From an uncultured bacterium (GTDB taxonomy: Bacteria > Bacillota > Clostridia > Oscillospirales > Ruminococcaceae), in NCBI GenBank assembly GCA_934875375.1, contig CAKXHL010000011.1, positions 12,498 through 76,497 on the forward strand: 64,000 bases of DNA. Reading direction: 5' to 3'. Below are positions 56,452 through 64,000 of the stretch, piece after piece. The notes beneath the pieces were generated by a model, which had not been told where the DNA came from, searched no databases, and saw nothing but the letters and a program-made list of their open reading frames with translations. A program made the translations under genes and the position numbers. Each line of letters opens with the position of its first letter. Position 1 is the first letter of the stretch.

Positions 56452-56850
56452 ATGAAGCAGTATATCGTAGACGCTTTTTCGGACAGGGTATTCCACGGGA
56501 ATCCGGCTGCCATCTGCGTTTTGGACCAATGGCTCCCACAAGAGCAGATGATGGATATCACAAGGGAGAACAATCTTTCCGAAACCGCCTTTGCCGTAAA
56601 AAAGCAAGACCGGTACCATCTTCGCTGGTTCACCCCTGCCGGGGAGATCGACCTGTGCGGCCACGCCACGCTGGCGGCGGCTGGTTTTGAGCCGGTTCAG
56701 CAGTCGGCTTTTCACGGCGGGGCGGGTTTTCCGGTTTTTTCGGATGTTTTGTGCACCCGCCGAACCGACATATATATCCCCGGCGCAGGTTCCGGGAAAC
56801 CCAAAACGGGGCCGGGGCGAAGAATGGTCCGGCCGGAGGGCCTTAGCTGT
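56452..56850 (+). pseudogene. PhzF-family isomerase/epimerase remnant
   Basis: The first 75 residues are clear PhzF family: KQYIVDAFSDRVFHGNPAAI, NNLSETAFAVKK, LRWFTPAGEIDLCGHATLAA. After this the frame degenerates; pieces of the expected continuation are found in two frames, and the C-terminal two-thirds are missing. A normal protein has about 270-300 residues. Confidence 0.75.
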
Positions 56851-56977
56851 TGAAGCAGCGGCGTCCGCTAAACCGGCGCCAAAACACAAGGCGGATTCAC
56901 CGGCGCTTCCTGCCGCGAATCCGGTTTTTTGGCGCAAACCTGTGAATTTTCCACTGTTTTTTCCGTGATACGGATAG

Positions 56978-57107
56978 AAAAAAAGGCCCGGCTTGGGAGC
57001 GTTGTTGTCAGAATACCCGCAGGGGCGGCATCAGCCGCCCGCAGGCGCATACTGTGCGCCCATACAGGATGTTTTCTGATCTCAACGCCCTTTTGCCGGG
57101 CCTTTTT
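56978..57107. repeat. Compound inverted-repeat element with two internal hairpins
   Basis: GGCCCGGC (56985-56992) pairs with 57095-57102, flanked by A7 and T5; inside, GCGTTG pairs with CAACGC and TCAGAA with TTCTGA. The apex has two hairpins: GGGCGGC/GCCGCCC around ATCA, and GGCGCA/TGCGCC around TACTG. Either strand would fold into the same branched structure and end in a T-run. It may be a palindromic intergenic (MITE/REP-like) repeat or a small structured RNA; on the minus strand it would also terminate luxS. Confidence 0.65.
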
Positions 57108-57134
57108 ACGCCGCTTTATCCTTTCCGGTGCTTC

Positions 57135-57614
57135 TTATTCGGGATAAACCAGGTTTTCCTCCCGAATACAGTACAGGCAGGTGTCCAAATATTTTTTAGC
57201 CTGCCATTTTGCCATACCGAGATTCTGGTCCAGATAATTGCCGCAGTCTTTTGCCGCAGCGCCTGGGATTTCCCCCTCAAAATCGCGGATAAACTCGAAC
57301 ATGCCGGTAACCAGGGACAAAATATCCCGGGAAGCGTAATCACCGCTTAAAATCAGGTAGTTCCCGGTCCGGCAGCCCATGGGGCCGAAATAAATAACCC
57401 GCTGCGCCCAGTCCGGATGATTGCGCAGATAAGTGGCGCCCAAATGCTCGATGGTGTGCAGTTCCGCAGTATTCAGCACCGGCTCCCGATTGGGTTTTGT
57501 CATCCGCAGATCAAAAGTCGTCAGCACCGCTTCCCCCGCTTTGTCTTTGCGGGATACATAAATTCCCGGCAGCAAATCCAAATGATTGATGGTAAAGCTT
57601 GCAATCTTTTCCAC
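57135..57614 (-). CDS. luxS: S-ribosylhomocysteine lyase (autoinducer-2 synthase)
   Basis: 159 residues, full length. Metal ligands in ELHTIEHLGATYLRNHP and the later cysteine (AAAKDCGNYLDQN), plus the GPMGCRTGNYLIL loop with catalytic Cys, match LuxS. It splits S-ribosylhomocysteine to homocysteine and the AI-2 precursor DPD. It is divergent from the malY-like gene, another sulfur amino acid enzyme. Confidence 0.95.
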   Translation of the reverse strand: MEKIASFTINHLDLLPGIYVSRKDKAGEAVLTTFDLRMTKPNREPVLNTAELHTIEHLGATYLRNHPDWAQRVIYFGPMGCRTGNYLILSGDYASRDILSLVTGMFEFIRDFEGEIPGAAAKDCGNYLDQNLGMAKWQAKKYLDTCLYCIREENLVYPE

Positions 57615-57796
57615 ACAGGCACATCCTTTTTTCCAGATTACTGCCCTTTATTATAGCGAAAATGCCGCCGCTTTGCAATCGCTACGGCCCTGGATTTTCT
57701 TGCATCCGTTATGATTTTGTACTATGCTCAATCACAAAAAAGCAGGGCGCGTTTTGGATAAAAAAGCCCAAAGAGCGCGCCGGAAAGGAAAAGAAG

Positions 57797-58966
57797 ATGC
57801 AGAATTGGTTTGATACTGCGCCGGACCACCGGAAAAACGGGTCCTACCGCTGGGAACAGCCGGCGGGCCGGGAGGACGTCATCGGCATGGGCACCGCCGA
57901 CCTGGATTATTGCTGCCCGGAATGTATAAAAAAGGCCTGTCTTGCCGTCGCGCAGGAAAATGTTTACAACTGCCGCAAGCTGCCGGATACCTATTTTCAG
58001 GCGGTAACCGGCTGGTACCAAAGAAAATACAGTCTGAACCTGGAGCCGGACTGGCTTTCCAATATCCCCAGCTCTATCGGGGCCATCCGCATTGCCCTTT
58101 CCGCTCTGACCTGTCCGGGAGATACCGTTATCATGCAAAGCCCCTTTTTCGGCCCGCTCGCCCAAGCGGTAGAGGGGGCGGGATGCCGCTTGGCGGAAAA
58201 CCCCATGACAGCCAAAGGCGGGGTATATACGCTGGACTTTGACGATTTTGAGAAAAAGCTGCGGCAGGAAAAACCCAGCGTCTTTCTGCTGGTCATTCCC
58301 CACAATCCCACCGGGCGGGTCTTTTCCCAGGCGGTACTGGAAAAACTGGTTGCGCTGTACGAAAAATACAATGTCAAAATCATTTCGGATGAGGTACACG
58401 GGCTGATCATTTACCCGGGCAAAAAGCACATCCCTATCCTCTGTGTTTCGGCTGCCGCCCGGGCGCGGTCTGTTCAGGTGACCAGCATGAGCAAAGGATT
58501 CAATCTGATGGCCCTGCCTCACGCCATCATTGCTATTGCCGACCCGTCGCTGCGCGAGGCCTGGCACAAAGCGGCTGACCCCTTTGATTTTTATTACGCC
58601 TCCAACCCCTTCAGCGTCGCGGCGGTCACAAAGGTAATGGATGGCTCCGCAGACCAGTGGCTTGCCGGCGCAACGGATTAGCTGCAAAAAAACAGGAACA
58701 TGGCTGTTTCCTTTTTGCAGAGGGAGGTGCCCGGCATGACGGTCGCCGTCCCGGAAGGCAGCTTTTTATTGTGGATTGACTGCAGCGGCCTGAACCTTGC
58801 ACATCCGGCAGAATTTTTGCTGGAAAAGGCCCGGGTCAGCGTCAACGACGGAGCAGCCTTCGGAAATGCCTATGGGCAGTTTATCCGCGTCAATTTTGCG
58901 CTGATCCGCCAAAAATTGCAGGAGGCGTTGGAGCGGATCCATCAGGCGCTGGACGAAAAGGCATAA
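57797..58966 (+). pseudogene. MalY/PatB-type PLP cystathionine beta-lyase interrupted by an amber codon
   Basis: Start at 57797 (GGAAAGGAAAAGAAG before ATG). Class I aminotransferase fold: NIPSSIGAIRIALSALTCPG, VIPHNPTGRVFSQAVLEKLV, ISDEVHGLIIYPGKKHIPI and the PLP lysine in VTSMSKGFNLMALPHA. A TAG at 58679-58681 cuts the protein after WLAGATD; the same frame then continues QKNRNMAVSFLQREVPGMTV to a normal C-terminus. A CAG to TAG change fits. The truncated protein lacks about 95 residues of the small domain. Confidence 0.85.
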
Positions 58967-59318
58967 AAAACTGCCGGCGCTGGACGAAAATCGCTGCAAA
59001 AGCGCTTCTCCCCAGATGAGATTGGGGCCGCCGGGAAAACGGCGGTTTCCCGCACTTTCATTTTTGGTTTCCCCGCTCAAAGCGCTTCCCATTGCCGGGA
59101 AGGATCAAAACAAAAGCAGGATGCCGTTTTGTGCTCCTGTTTCAAAAATCCATCTACTAATACAAAAAAAGGAAGGGGTTTTGCCATGCGGGGCGCCGTC
59201 GGACGAAAAGGTGCGCCACACCGTTTACCCGGATGTTGTTTGAATCCCGTTTTTCTTCCCGCGGATAAAAAAGGGGTTATCAGAGTCCCGCCTGCCTTGA
59301 TTGGCAAGCGGGCTTTTT
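58967..59318. other. Gene-free region at the left edge of the prophage remnant
   Basis: No convincing gene and no tRNA. Near 59287-59312 a hairpin (CCCGCCTGCC with GGCAAGCGGG, one mismatch) followed by CTTTTTC could end plus-strand transcription. An attachment site may lie here but none is visible. Confidence 0.35.
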
Positions 59319-60029
59319 CTATTTCACCATATTTTGCGCCTTGCTGATGATTTCCTGGATCCCGGCTTTCAGGGCTTCTACTTTCTGAACCTCCGCTTCA
59401 TACAAGGCCTTGTAGTCTGTTTCTGTTTTTTCTACCAGCTTCGGCACATCCAGGTCATTCTGTGCGATCCAGCCGGAGGATACGCCGCTGCCGCCCCATC
59501 CGTCATGCAGCGCCTGTCCCGGCCCCACATACCACACTTTTGACGGGTCTGCCGTAGTATCCTTGGTTCCCTTTTTGATAATGTTCCCGCTGGCCTTGAT
59601 GCCAACCGCATACTGCGGATACTGCACGTCCGTGTCAAACTCTACATGCAGGTGCGGGCCGCTCGTATTGGCCCCGGTATTTCCGTATACTCCCAGCACA
59701 TCGCCCCGCTTGACCGTCTGTCCCGCTTTCACCGCGATAGAATCCAGATGGAACATGCGGCAGGCCAGCGAGGTGGTGTTCCCGTCGTTTCGCTCCACAT
59801 CCGGGAACACCAGCACAATGGCGTTTCCCATGCGCTGCGCCGCTGTCGCCCCGTCCATGCCGCAGGCGATCACCGTTCCGTCCCCTGGGCTGTAAATGGT
59901 CCGTTGTTTGTCCGGGTTCCCCAAGTCAATGCCATAATGAGCAAATCCCCACTCTTTCACGTATGCCGCCATTTTGTATCCCGCGTTGACATTGCATTGA
60001 TTCAACGGCAGAATCAGCTTTTGGCTCAT
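59319..60029 (-). CDS. Phage endolysin, M23 peptidase family
   Basis: 236 residues. LysM-free M23 fold with HYGIDLGNPD (zinc His/Asp), TVIACGMDG, CRMFHLDSI and SGPHLHVEFD (HxH). The C-terminus (DYKALYEAEVQKVEALKAGI) is a short coiled coil. There is no signal peptide; export would need the holin encoded just upstream. It overlaps the holin gene by 4 bases, giving a standard lysis cassette. Confidence 0.9.
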   Translation of the reverse strand: MSQKLILPLNQCNVNAGYKMAAYVKEWGFAHYGIDLGNPDKQRTIYSPGDGTVIACGMDGATAAQRMGNAIVLVFPDVERNDGNTTSLACRMFHLDSIAVKAGQTVKRGDVLGVYGNTGANTSGPHLHVEFDTDVQYPQYAVGIKASGNIIKKGTKDTTADPSKVWYVGPGQALHDGWGGSGVSSGWIAQNDLDVPKLVEKTETDYKALYEAEVQKVEALKAGIQEIISKAQNMVK

Positions 60030-60316
60030 TGGGTCTCACCGTCCCGATAGGGTTTTTCATAAGCCATAGCTCTTTGACTGTCTTTCAGTCCGGCGGTGGT
60101 TGGGTCGTTCACAGCATTCCAAACGCTGGCAAGCACAGCGGCAAGCACAACCGGGTTTTTCACCGCCTGCAGCAGCAGGTTCCCGATTGCCGCCCAGCTG
60201 GTCATATCCTCCCATGTCAGGCCGAAATAGGTCAGGATGGGCAAGACCACCGCTATGGCAGCCTGCACCCAGAACACCGGGTTTTTGATTCTGACTTTCC
60301 AGTTAATACGGTTCAT
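60026..60316 (-). CDS. Phage holin, phi LC3 family
   Basis: 96 residues. VRIKNPVFWVQAAIAVVLPI followed by a second helix (PVVLAAVLASVWNAVNDPTT) and AGLKDSQRAMAYEKP, the family signature. It forms membrane lesions that release the endolysin. Confidence 0.9.
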   Translation of the reverse strand: MNRINWKVRIKNPVFWVQAAIAVVLPILTYFGLTWEDMTSWAAIGNLLLQAVKNPVVLAAVLASVWNAVNDPTTAGLKDSQRAMAYEKPYRDGETQ

Positions 60317-60328
60317 ATGTATTCCTCC

Positions 60329-60649
60329 TTATTTGATCAACATCGTAGCAATGGCCACAACCAGCCCCCCGCCGATGGCAGAACCGATGGCGGCCAGTAT
60401 GCTCTTTACCGTAACGTTCCAGTTTTCGCCGGGCTTGCCTTCCAGCTTGTCCAGCCGTTCCCCCTGCCGTTCCTGCTCCTTGAGCATTCCCTCCATGTTG
60501 GTGGCCAGCCGTTCCACCGAGGACGCAATCCGGCCAAACCGGTCAACACTCTGTTCCAACGCTTCAATGCGCCGGTTCTGGCGGGTGTTTTCCGCGTCGA
60601 TCCGCTTGGCAAATTCCTCATGCTCTGCCCGTACAATACAGTCTTCCAT
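60329..60649 (-). CDS. XhlA-like phage lysis accessory protein
   Basis: 106 residues: a long coiled coil (ENTRQNRRIEALEQSVDRFG; MLKEQERQGERLDKLEG) and one C-terminal membrane helix (ILAAIGSAIGGGLVVAIATM). Similar to haemolysin XhlA proteins that assist holins. Starts one base from the stop of the next gene. Confidence 0.8.
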   Translation of the reverse strand: MEDCIVRAEHEEFAKRIDAENTRQNRRIEALEQSVDRFGRIASSVERLATNMEGMLKEQERQGERLDKLEGKPGENWNVTVKSILAAIGSAIGGGLVVAIATMLIK

Positions 60650-61063
60650 TTACGCCACCTCTTTCCACAGGCTTTCGGTACCGATTACTCCCGGTTCCCA
60701 TACGTTGTTGTCCACCATGCTTTCCCACGTCTTTCCGTTGTGCGTGACCTTATCTCCTTTGGAATATCCGTTGGTACTGCCCGGCTGTTCCCATTCGGGA
60801 ATCACCGACGGATCTGGAATCAGCACCTTTGCCCACAAAGACGGCGACACATCCGGCGCCCGGCTTTCCCGCGCCGTGTGCGCTGTCAGGCATTTATACA
60901 AAACATCCGCGTACTGCACCCGGTCTCCTGCTTCGTAGGCACTGTTGGGATCCCATGGTTCAAACGCAAAAGCTGCCGTTGCCGCGACTTCATCCGGTGC
61001 ATACCGTGCAAGCTGCACGATGGACACTCTGAGTTTTCTGGCTTCCGCTACATAATCAGTCAT
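60650..61063 (-). CDS. Phage protein with carbohydrate-binding (chitin-binding type) repeats
   Basis: 137 residues with two similar modules: WDPNSAYEAGDRVQYADVLY, KCLTAHTA and EQPGSTNGYSKGDKVTHNGK, TWESMVDNNVWEPG. This W/Y pattern is that of CBM5/12-type modules in tail or lysis proteins of phages. The N-terminus (DYVAEARKLRVSIVQLARYA) is the usual dimerisation helix. Confidence 0.8.
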   Translation of the reverse strand: MTDYVAEARKLRVSIVQLARYAPDEVAATAAFAFEPWDPNSAYEAGDRVQYADVLYKCLTAHTARESRAPDVSPSLWAKVLIPDPSVIPEWEQPGSTNGYSKGDKVTHNGKTWESMVDNNVWEPGVIGTESLWKEVA

Positions 61064-61065
61064 TT

Positions 61066-61268
61066 TTATCTCTCCTTGCCTGTCAAAATATTGTAAGCCT
61101 TTTCTATGATGGTATAAACGTCGTCCATATCAAATGGCTTTTTGTCTTGAAATCGGTCTGAATATATCCTCTTGACCTTCCGGCCTTTTGGGCGATATAC
61201 GCCTGATCGATCTCTCTTTCAAACATCAGGCTTTTTAATTTCCGGTAGTATTTTAAATTGACTGCCAT
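61066..61268 (-). pseudogene. Small phage HTH (Cro/C1-type) protein with a one-base deletion
   Basis: Start at 61268 after AGGAGGAACATAT. The first part reads AVNLKYYRKLKSLMFEREID, QAYIAQKAGRSRGYIQ; a base is missing near 61160, and the other frame continues RFQDKKPFDMDDVYTIIEKA, YNILTGKER. Restored length about 67 residues. Shadowed by no other gene. Confidence 0.7.
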
Positions 61269-61299
61269 ATATGTTCCTCCTATCCTAATTGTTGGCTTC

Positions 61300-61385
61300 C
61301 CCTGGCCTGCATTTCTACCCTGCCCATGGCCCCCATTTCTGCCCTGCCTGTGGCCTGCATCGTTGCCTTGCCTGTGGCCCGCTGT
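61300..61385. repeat. 24-bp tandem repeat (about 3.5 copies)
   Basis: On the minus strand degenerate copies of ATGCAGGCCACAGGCAGGGC plus AGAA follow one another. It lies directly upstream of the broken HTH gene. Confidence 0.65.
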
Positions 61386-61428
61386 GTTTCAGCCCTGTTT
61401 ATGGGACAGCGTCTATGCCATAATGGAT

Positions 61429-61640
61429 TTACCGGGAATGGCTCCGGCGCTGGACAAAAATCTGTTCCATCGCTTTGCGAAACCGTTTTTCTGCATGGGG
61501 TGGTTCCCGATGCCCGTTAAGGACCATCCTCACGTATTCCGGCGTGACCCCGTTTGCGCCGCGAGCTGTCTTTGGAAAATTTTGTTGATCGAAATGTTAC
61601 AGGCAATCTCATCGATCCATTCGCAGGCATAGAAACAAAA
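61429..61640 (-). pseudogene. Second small phage HTH protein, frameshifted
   Basis: The C-terminal part is clear, QLAAQTGVTPEYVRMVLNGH, REPPHAEKRFRKAMEQIFVQ, ending at 61429. The N-terminal part (YACEWIDEIACNISINKIFQ) is in another frame; one G is missing from a G-run near 61553. No convincing start codon remains. Confidence 0.6.
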
Positions 61641-61720
61641 CCTTCTTTCACGTGTTGAAATGATGAAACACATATGATATGATTTCATTGTTGTTAAATA
61701 ACATAAACGCGTTGGCTTAA

Positions 61721-61790
61721 TTTATTAAACTTTACATCTTATTATAGCTAATTTTATTAAACTTTTCAACAGTTTGAGTTTAATTTTTTA
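61721..61790. promoter_or_regulatory. Repeated operators in the phage immunity region
   Basis: TTTATTAAACTTT occurs exactly at 61721-61733 and 61753-61765 (32 bp apart), with a related inverted copy (GAGTTTAATTTTT) at 61776-61788. They lie between the repressor gene and the minus-strand phage genes, where CI/Cro-type operators are expected. Confidence 0.7.
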
Positions 61791-61828
61791 AGCTTCTGCT
61801 TTTTTCACAAATTTGAGGAGGTCATCTT

Positions 61829-62188
61829 GTGTTTTATGATCTGTTTTGCGAATTGTGCGCGAGAAAGGGCATTGCCCCAACCAGAGCCGCTCTTGATATG
61901 GGAATGAGCAAGGCAACCCCGACCACATGGAAAAACAAAGGGACAACGCCGCAAGCCGCTCAGCTGCAAAAAATCGCCGATTACTTTGGTGTATCGGTAG
62001 ACTACCTGTTGGGGAACACCAAACAAAAAGAAAAGCCCCTCGTCAATGAAGACGAGGAGCTGACGGAGTATCTGGACGAGCTGAAAAACCGCCCGGAGAT
62101 GAAAATGCTTTTTTCTTTGGCAAAAGGAGCCACGAAAGAAGACGTGGAAAAAGCCGTAAAGATAATTGAAACACTATTGGGAAAATAA
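61829..62188 (+). CDS. Phage-type XRE repressor
   Basis: 119 residues, GTG start with GAGGAGG upstream. HTH: CARKGIAPTRAALDMGMSKA, TPTTWKNKGTTPQAAQLQKI, ADYFGVSVDYLLG. The helical tail (EDVEKAVKIIETLL) is typical of dimerisation. Together with the next gene it forms a repressor/ImmA-like pair. Confidence 0.85.
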   Translation: MFYDLFCELCARKGIAPTRAALDMGMSKATPTTWKNKGTTPQAAQLQKIADYFGVSVDYLLGNTKQKEKPLVNEDEELTEYLDELKNRPEMKMLFSLAKGATKEDVEKAVKIIETLLGK

Positions 62189-62197
62189 GGTGATTGT

Positions 62198-62407
62198 TTG
62201 GGAGATGTATTTATCAAAAAAGCACCGCTGCCTGCAAAAATCCGCGGCGTTACCATTGTAAGGGATGATGACTACATCGTGATGGTGAATGAAAATCTAA
62301 GCCCGTCCGCACGCAGAAAAGCCATCCAGCACGAAATCCGGCACATCAAGCGCGGCCATTTTGATAATGACGATCCGGCAGGCGCCAATGAGCAGGATGT
62401 GGGCTGA
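62198..62407 (+). CDS. ImmA/IrrE-like metallopeptidase, short
   Basis: 69 residues, TTG start after AAGGTGA. The zinc motif HEIRHIKRGHF is present, with the third ligand expected in the missing tail; normal family members are about 120 residues or more, so the C-terminus may be lost. ImmA proteins cut XRE repressors to induce the element. Confidence 0.7.
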   Translation: MGDVFIKKAPLPAKIRGVTIVRDDDYIVMVNENLSPSARRKAIQHEIRHIKRGHFDNDDPAGANEQDVG

Positions 62408-62521
62408 GCTCTTGCCAACCTGCCTTTGACGGCGAATCCGTATGGCGGTTGTGAGATCCATTTCCCTTTCGGAACAGTTTTGTCAAGATAGAAAACGGAG
62501 ATATTACAGATAATTTTCACT

Positions 62522-62701
62522 TTAGAAATTGGCGGCTTTTACATCTTCACGCATCAGCCGTTTCACCTTGTCCTCCAAGGTGTCCTTGCTCTCCTTGCTG
62601 AAATGCACGCCGACAATATAGGTGGTGTTTCCCACCCGCATATTGAACGAGCCTGCCGGGATTTCCTTGGGTGCTTTTGTGGGTGTAGTGTTTTCTGCCA
62701 T
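62522..62701 (-). CDS. Transposon-encoded TnpW-like protein
   Basis: 59 residues from the ATG at 62701 with AGGAGG 6 bases upstream. FNMRVGNTTYIVGVHFSKES, KDTLEDKVKRLMREDV matches the small TnpW family carried by clostridial integrative elements. Function unknown. The upstream 62702-62948 segment is non-coding with several GTTGCC direct repeats (minus strand). Confidence 0.75.
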   Translation of the reverse strand: MAENTTPTKAPKEIPAGSFNMRVGNTTYIVGVHFSKESKDTLEDKVKRLMREDVKAANF

Positions 62702-62948
62702 TCGATACCTCCTGTGTGAAAAAGCCGGACAGGGTGTGTGTCGGCAACGAAGTCCGGTAACGGGCTTCAAAAAACCTGCAACATCGTCCTGTCCGTCTCT
62801 TATACTATTTTTATTCTTTTCTTTGATTTCTCTGTTGCTTTCGTTGTCAGAGAAGAAAAAAGCCTTATAGAGAAAGGGTTTTAAGAAATTAGCCCGGCAA
62901 CGGGGTCGGCAACGGGATAGCAACCGGGTCGGCAACACGGTCTGCCTT

Positions 62949-63917
62949 TCAGAACGGAAGCTCCATCTGGCTGGCTTCTTCCTCGGTCAGCTCACGAAAG
63001 CCGCCCGGCAAAATTGAGCCTGTTGCCGCTGGCTCGTTGCCGGAAGCAGCTCGCTCCCAGCCCCGCTGTCTGCCGTACCTGGCAAAGGTGCGGGGATTGG
63101 AAAACGCTGTCCAGCCCTCGATGCTGTTGTTCATTATCTCGTTGATTTCTCGGATTTCCCATTGCTTCGGCTCGTCAAAGGAATGGTTCAGAGCTTCCGC
63201 ATAGATCAGCTTGGAGCAGACCTGTGTGCCGCTGTAATTGTCAAGGAAGGACTGTATCAGCCCCGCCTTGGTGTCCTCCGGCATGAACTGCCTTTGATAG
63301 GCGTTGCATCCGATTTTGAGATAGACGCTCTGGCGGCGCGCGCTCTCACAGGCCATGGTCGCAATGATCTGCTTTCTACCGGTTTCCCGGTTATATCTGT
63401 GCAGGGGCCGCTCCTTCATGATGAAACAGCACTGATCGGAAACGAAAAACGGCGCATCCAGCAGGATACGCCATTTCATGTATCGTTCATTGTATTTTGA
63501 GGGCGTACCGTCCCGGTTCAGGCCGTTCAGGTGGCAGAGCACCCATGTGCCGCCCTTTCTGGCGTAGCGGATACGCCGCGCCACATCCTTGGATATGACG
63601 GGATAGCCGTATTCCAATATGACCTTTGAAAAGGGCATCTCCGGGCGCAGCCATGTTACATTGGGAACGGTTTTGACAAACTCCCGTATCTCCGGGTATT
63701 CCAGCCCCGTGTCCACAAACACGGCGGGAATGTCGGGGAACGCCCGCCGCGCAAGGTCCAGCAGCACGGTGCTGTCCTTGCCGCCCGAAAAGGAAACGGC
63801 GACCTTGCCGCCGTAGTGGTGATACCACTCGATGATCTTCGCCTGCGTCACGCGAATTTTCCGCTCCAGCGGCCACGCCTGCATGACGCTCAGATCCTGC
63901 CGGGTGTAGGCGTTCAT
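62949..63917 (-). CDS. Phosphoadenosine phosphosulfate reductase-family protein of a mobile element
   Basis: 322 residues. The PP-loop KVAVSFSGGKDSTVLLDLAR and IPAVFVDTGLEYPEIREFVK mark a PAPS-reductase-like adenylyl transferase; cysteines occur in VSDQCCFIMKE. Such genes in integrative elements lie next to DNA methyltransferases and may act in DNA sulfur modification or a related defence; that role is inference. Its ATG overlaps the methyltransferase stop. Confidence 0.85.
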   Translation of the reverse strand: MNAYTRQDLSVMQAWPLERKIRVTQAKIIEWYHHYGGKVAVSFSGGKDSTVLLDLARRAFPDIPAVFVDTGLEYPEIREFVKTVPNVTWLRPEMPFSKVILEYGYPVISKDVARRIRYARKGGTWVLCHLNGLNRDGTPSKYNERYMKWRILLDAPFFVSDQCCFIMKERPLHRYNRETGRKQIIATMACESARRQSVYLKIGCNAYQRQFMPEDTKAGLIQSFLDNYSGTQVCSKLIYAEALNHSFDEPKQWEIREINEIMNNSIEGWTAFSNPRTFARYGRQRGWERAASGNEPAATGSILPGGFRELTEEEASQMELPF

Positions 63918-64000
63918 ACCGCGACACCTCCGATCCGTTTCTCTGCCAGCTTGCAGTAGTCCGGGTTCAGCTCAATGCCGATGTAGTGCCGTCCGAGCTG
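63914..64000 (-). CDS. DNA methyltransferase C-terminus (5' part beyond window)
   Basis: The last 28 codons read GRHYIGIELNPDYCKLAEKR, the SAM-binding FxGxx/IELN region of N6-adenine/N4-cytosine methyltransferases. The stop TGA overlaps the ATG of the PAPS-reductase-like gene (ATGA). Confidence 0.8.
   Translation of the reverse strand, partial: QLGRHYIGIELNPDYCKLAEKRIGGVAV

Noticed and set aside
6241..58681. Genome-wide reassignment of TAG to glutamine
   Set aside because: TAG is used as the true stop in several intact genes here (YitT-family gene, cbiH, the BtuF-like gene, second ABC exporter, acyl carrier protein, DUF4956), so global recoding is untenable. Local suppression is left open as a finding.
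61258..61632. A 124-codon plus-strand frame with PCLWP repeats
   Set aside because: The repeats come from the 24-bp tandem repeat, and the minus strand carries recognisable HTH remnants.
1..64000. CRISPR arrays or complete rRNA/tRNA genes
   Set aside because: No regularly spaced direct repeats of CRISPR type and no complete tRNA or rRNA was seen; only the tRNA-Ala 5'-half-like segments at 5860-5970.

Overview
The window looks like chromosomal DNA of an anaerobic, spore-lineage member of the Firmicutes (class Clostridia, probably a gut Oscillospirales/Ruminococcaceae-like organism). The evidence is a complete spo0A, anaerobic (early cobalt insertion) cobalamin genes, strong AGGAGG ribosome binding sites with GTG and TTG starts, a luxS gene, BceAB-type and FtsX-type transport systems, and a TnpW/PAPS-reductase/methyltransferase block typical of clostridial integrative elements. 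This is inference from gene content; no 16S or ribosomal gene is present.

Layout. 1-8 kb (minus strand): a WYL regulator, a large surface protein with a possible attenuated leader, a broken ECF sigma factor/DUF4367 pair separated by tRNA-Ala-like repeats, and spo0A. 8.2-12.1 kb (plus): a MalFG-type ABC importer with a membrane adaptor and a decayed binding protein. 12.3-16.0 kb (minus): VTC-domain protein, DUF4956 protein and CotH-like protein, the last frameshifted. 16.3-17.9 kb: a YitT-family protein divergent from a MerR regulator with a textbook 19-bp-spacer promoter. 18-25 kb: a sugar-binding lipoprotein, a small XRE operon and a BceRSAB-like antimicrobial-peptide sensing/export locus in which all genes but the kinase are broken. 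25.2-37.0 kb (minus): a cobalamin-riboswitch-controlled operon with B12-type ABC transport genes and cbiK, cbiL (deleted), cbiD, cbiF, cbiG, cbiH and cbiET. 37.2-42.4 kb (plus): a LytTR two-component system and two ABC exporters. 42.5-56.0 kb (minus): a lesion-free nonribosomal peptide operon. 56.4-59 kb: phzF remnant, a compound hairpin element, luxS, and a malY-type gene with an amber codon. 59.3-64 kb: prophage lysis cassette and immunity-region remnants abutting the edge of an integrative element.

The most interesting system is the operon at 42.5-56.0 kb. A 2.5-thousand-residue NRPS with order C-A-T-C-A-T-R is followed by a membrane histidine kinase, a REC/HD-GYP response regulator, a stand-alone acyl-AMP ligase, a stand-alone acyl carrier protein with its own strong promoter, and a phosphopantetheinyl transferase. 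A starter C domain with a free ligase and carrier protein predicts N-acylation; a terminal reductase predicts an aldehyde (or cyclised imine/pyrazinone) product. The combined inference is an N-acyl dipeptide aldehyde, a class known to inhibit proteases. A convergent LytTR-kinase-ABC-ABC block shares a 42-nt perfect palindromic terminator with it and may serve export or immunity.

A second theme is gene decay. Outside 37.2-56.0 kb I count about fifteen lesions: single-base indels, three amber codons that each fit a CAG to TAG change, and at least three larger deletions. None lies in the NRPS block. Deletions and nonsense codons argue for real pseudogenisation, but some single-base indels in homopolymers could be assembly errors, so reads should be checked.
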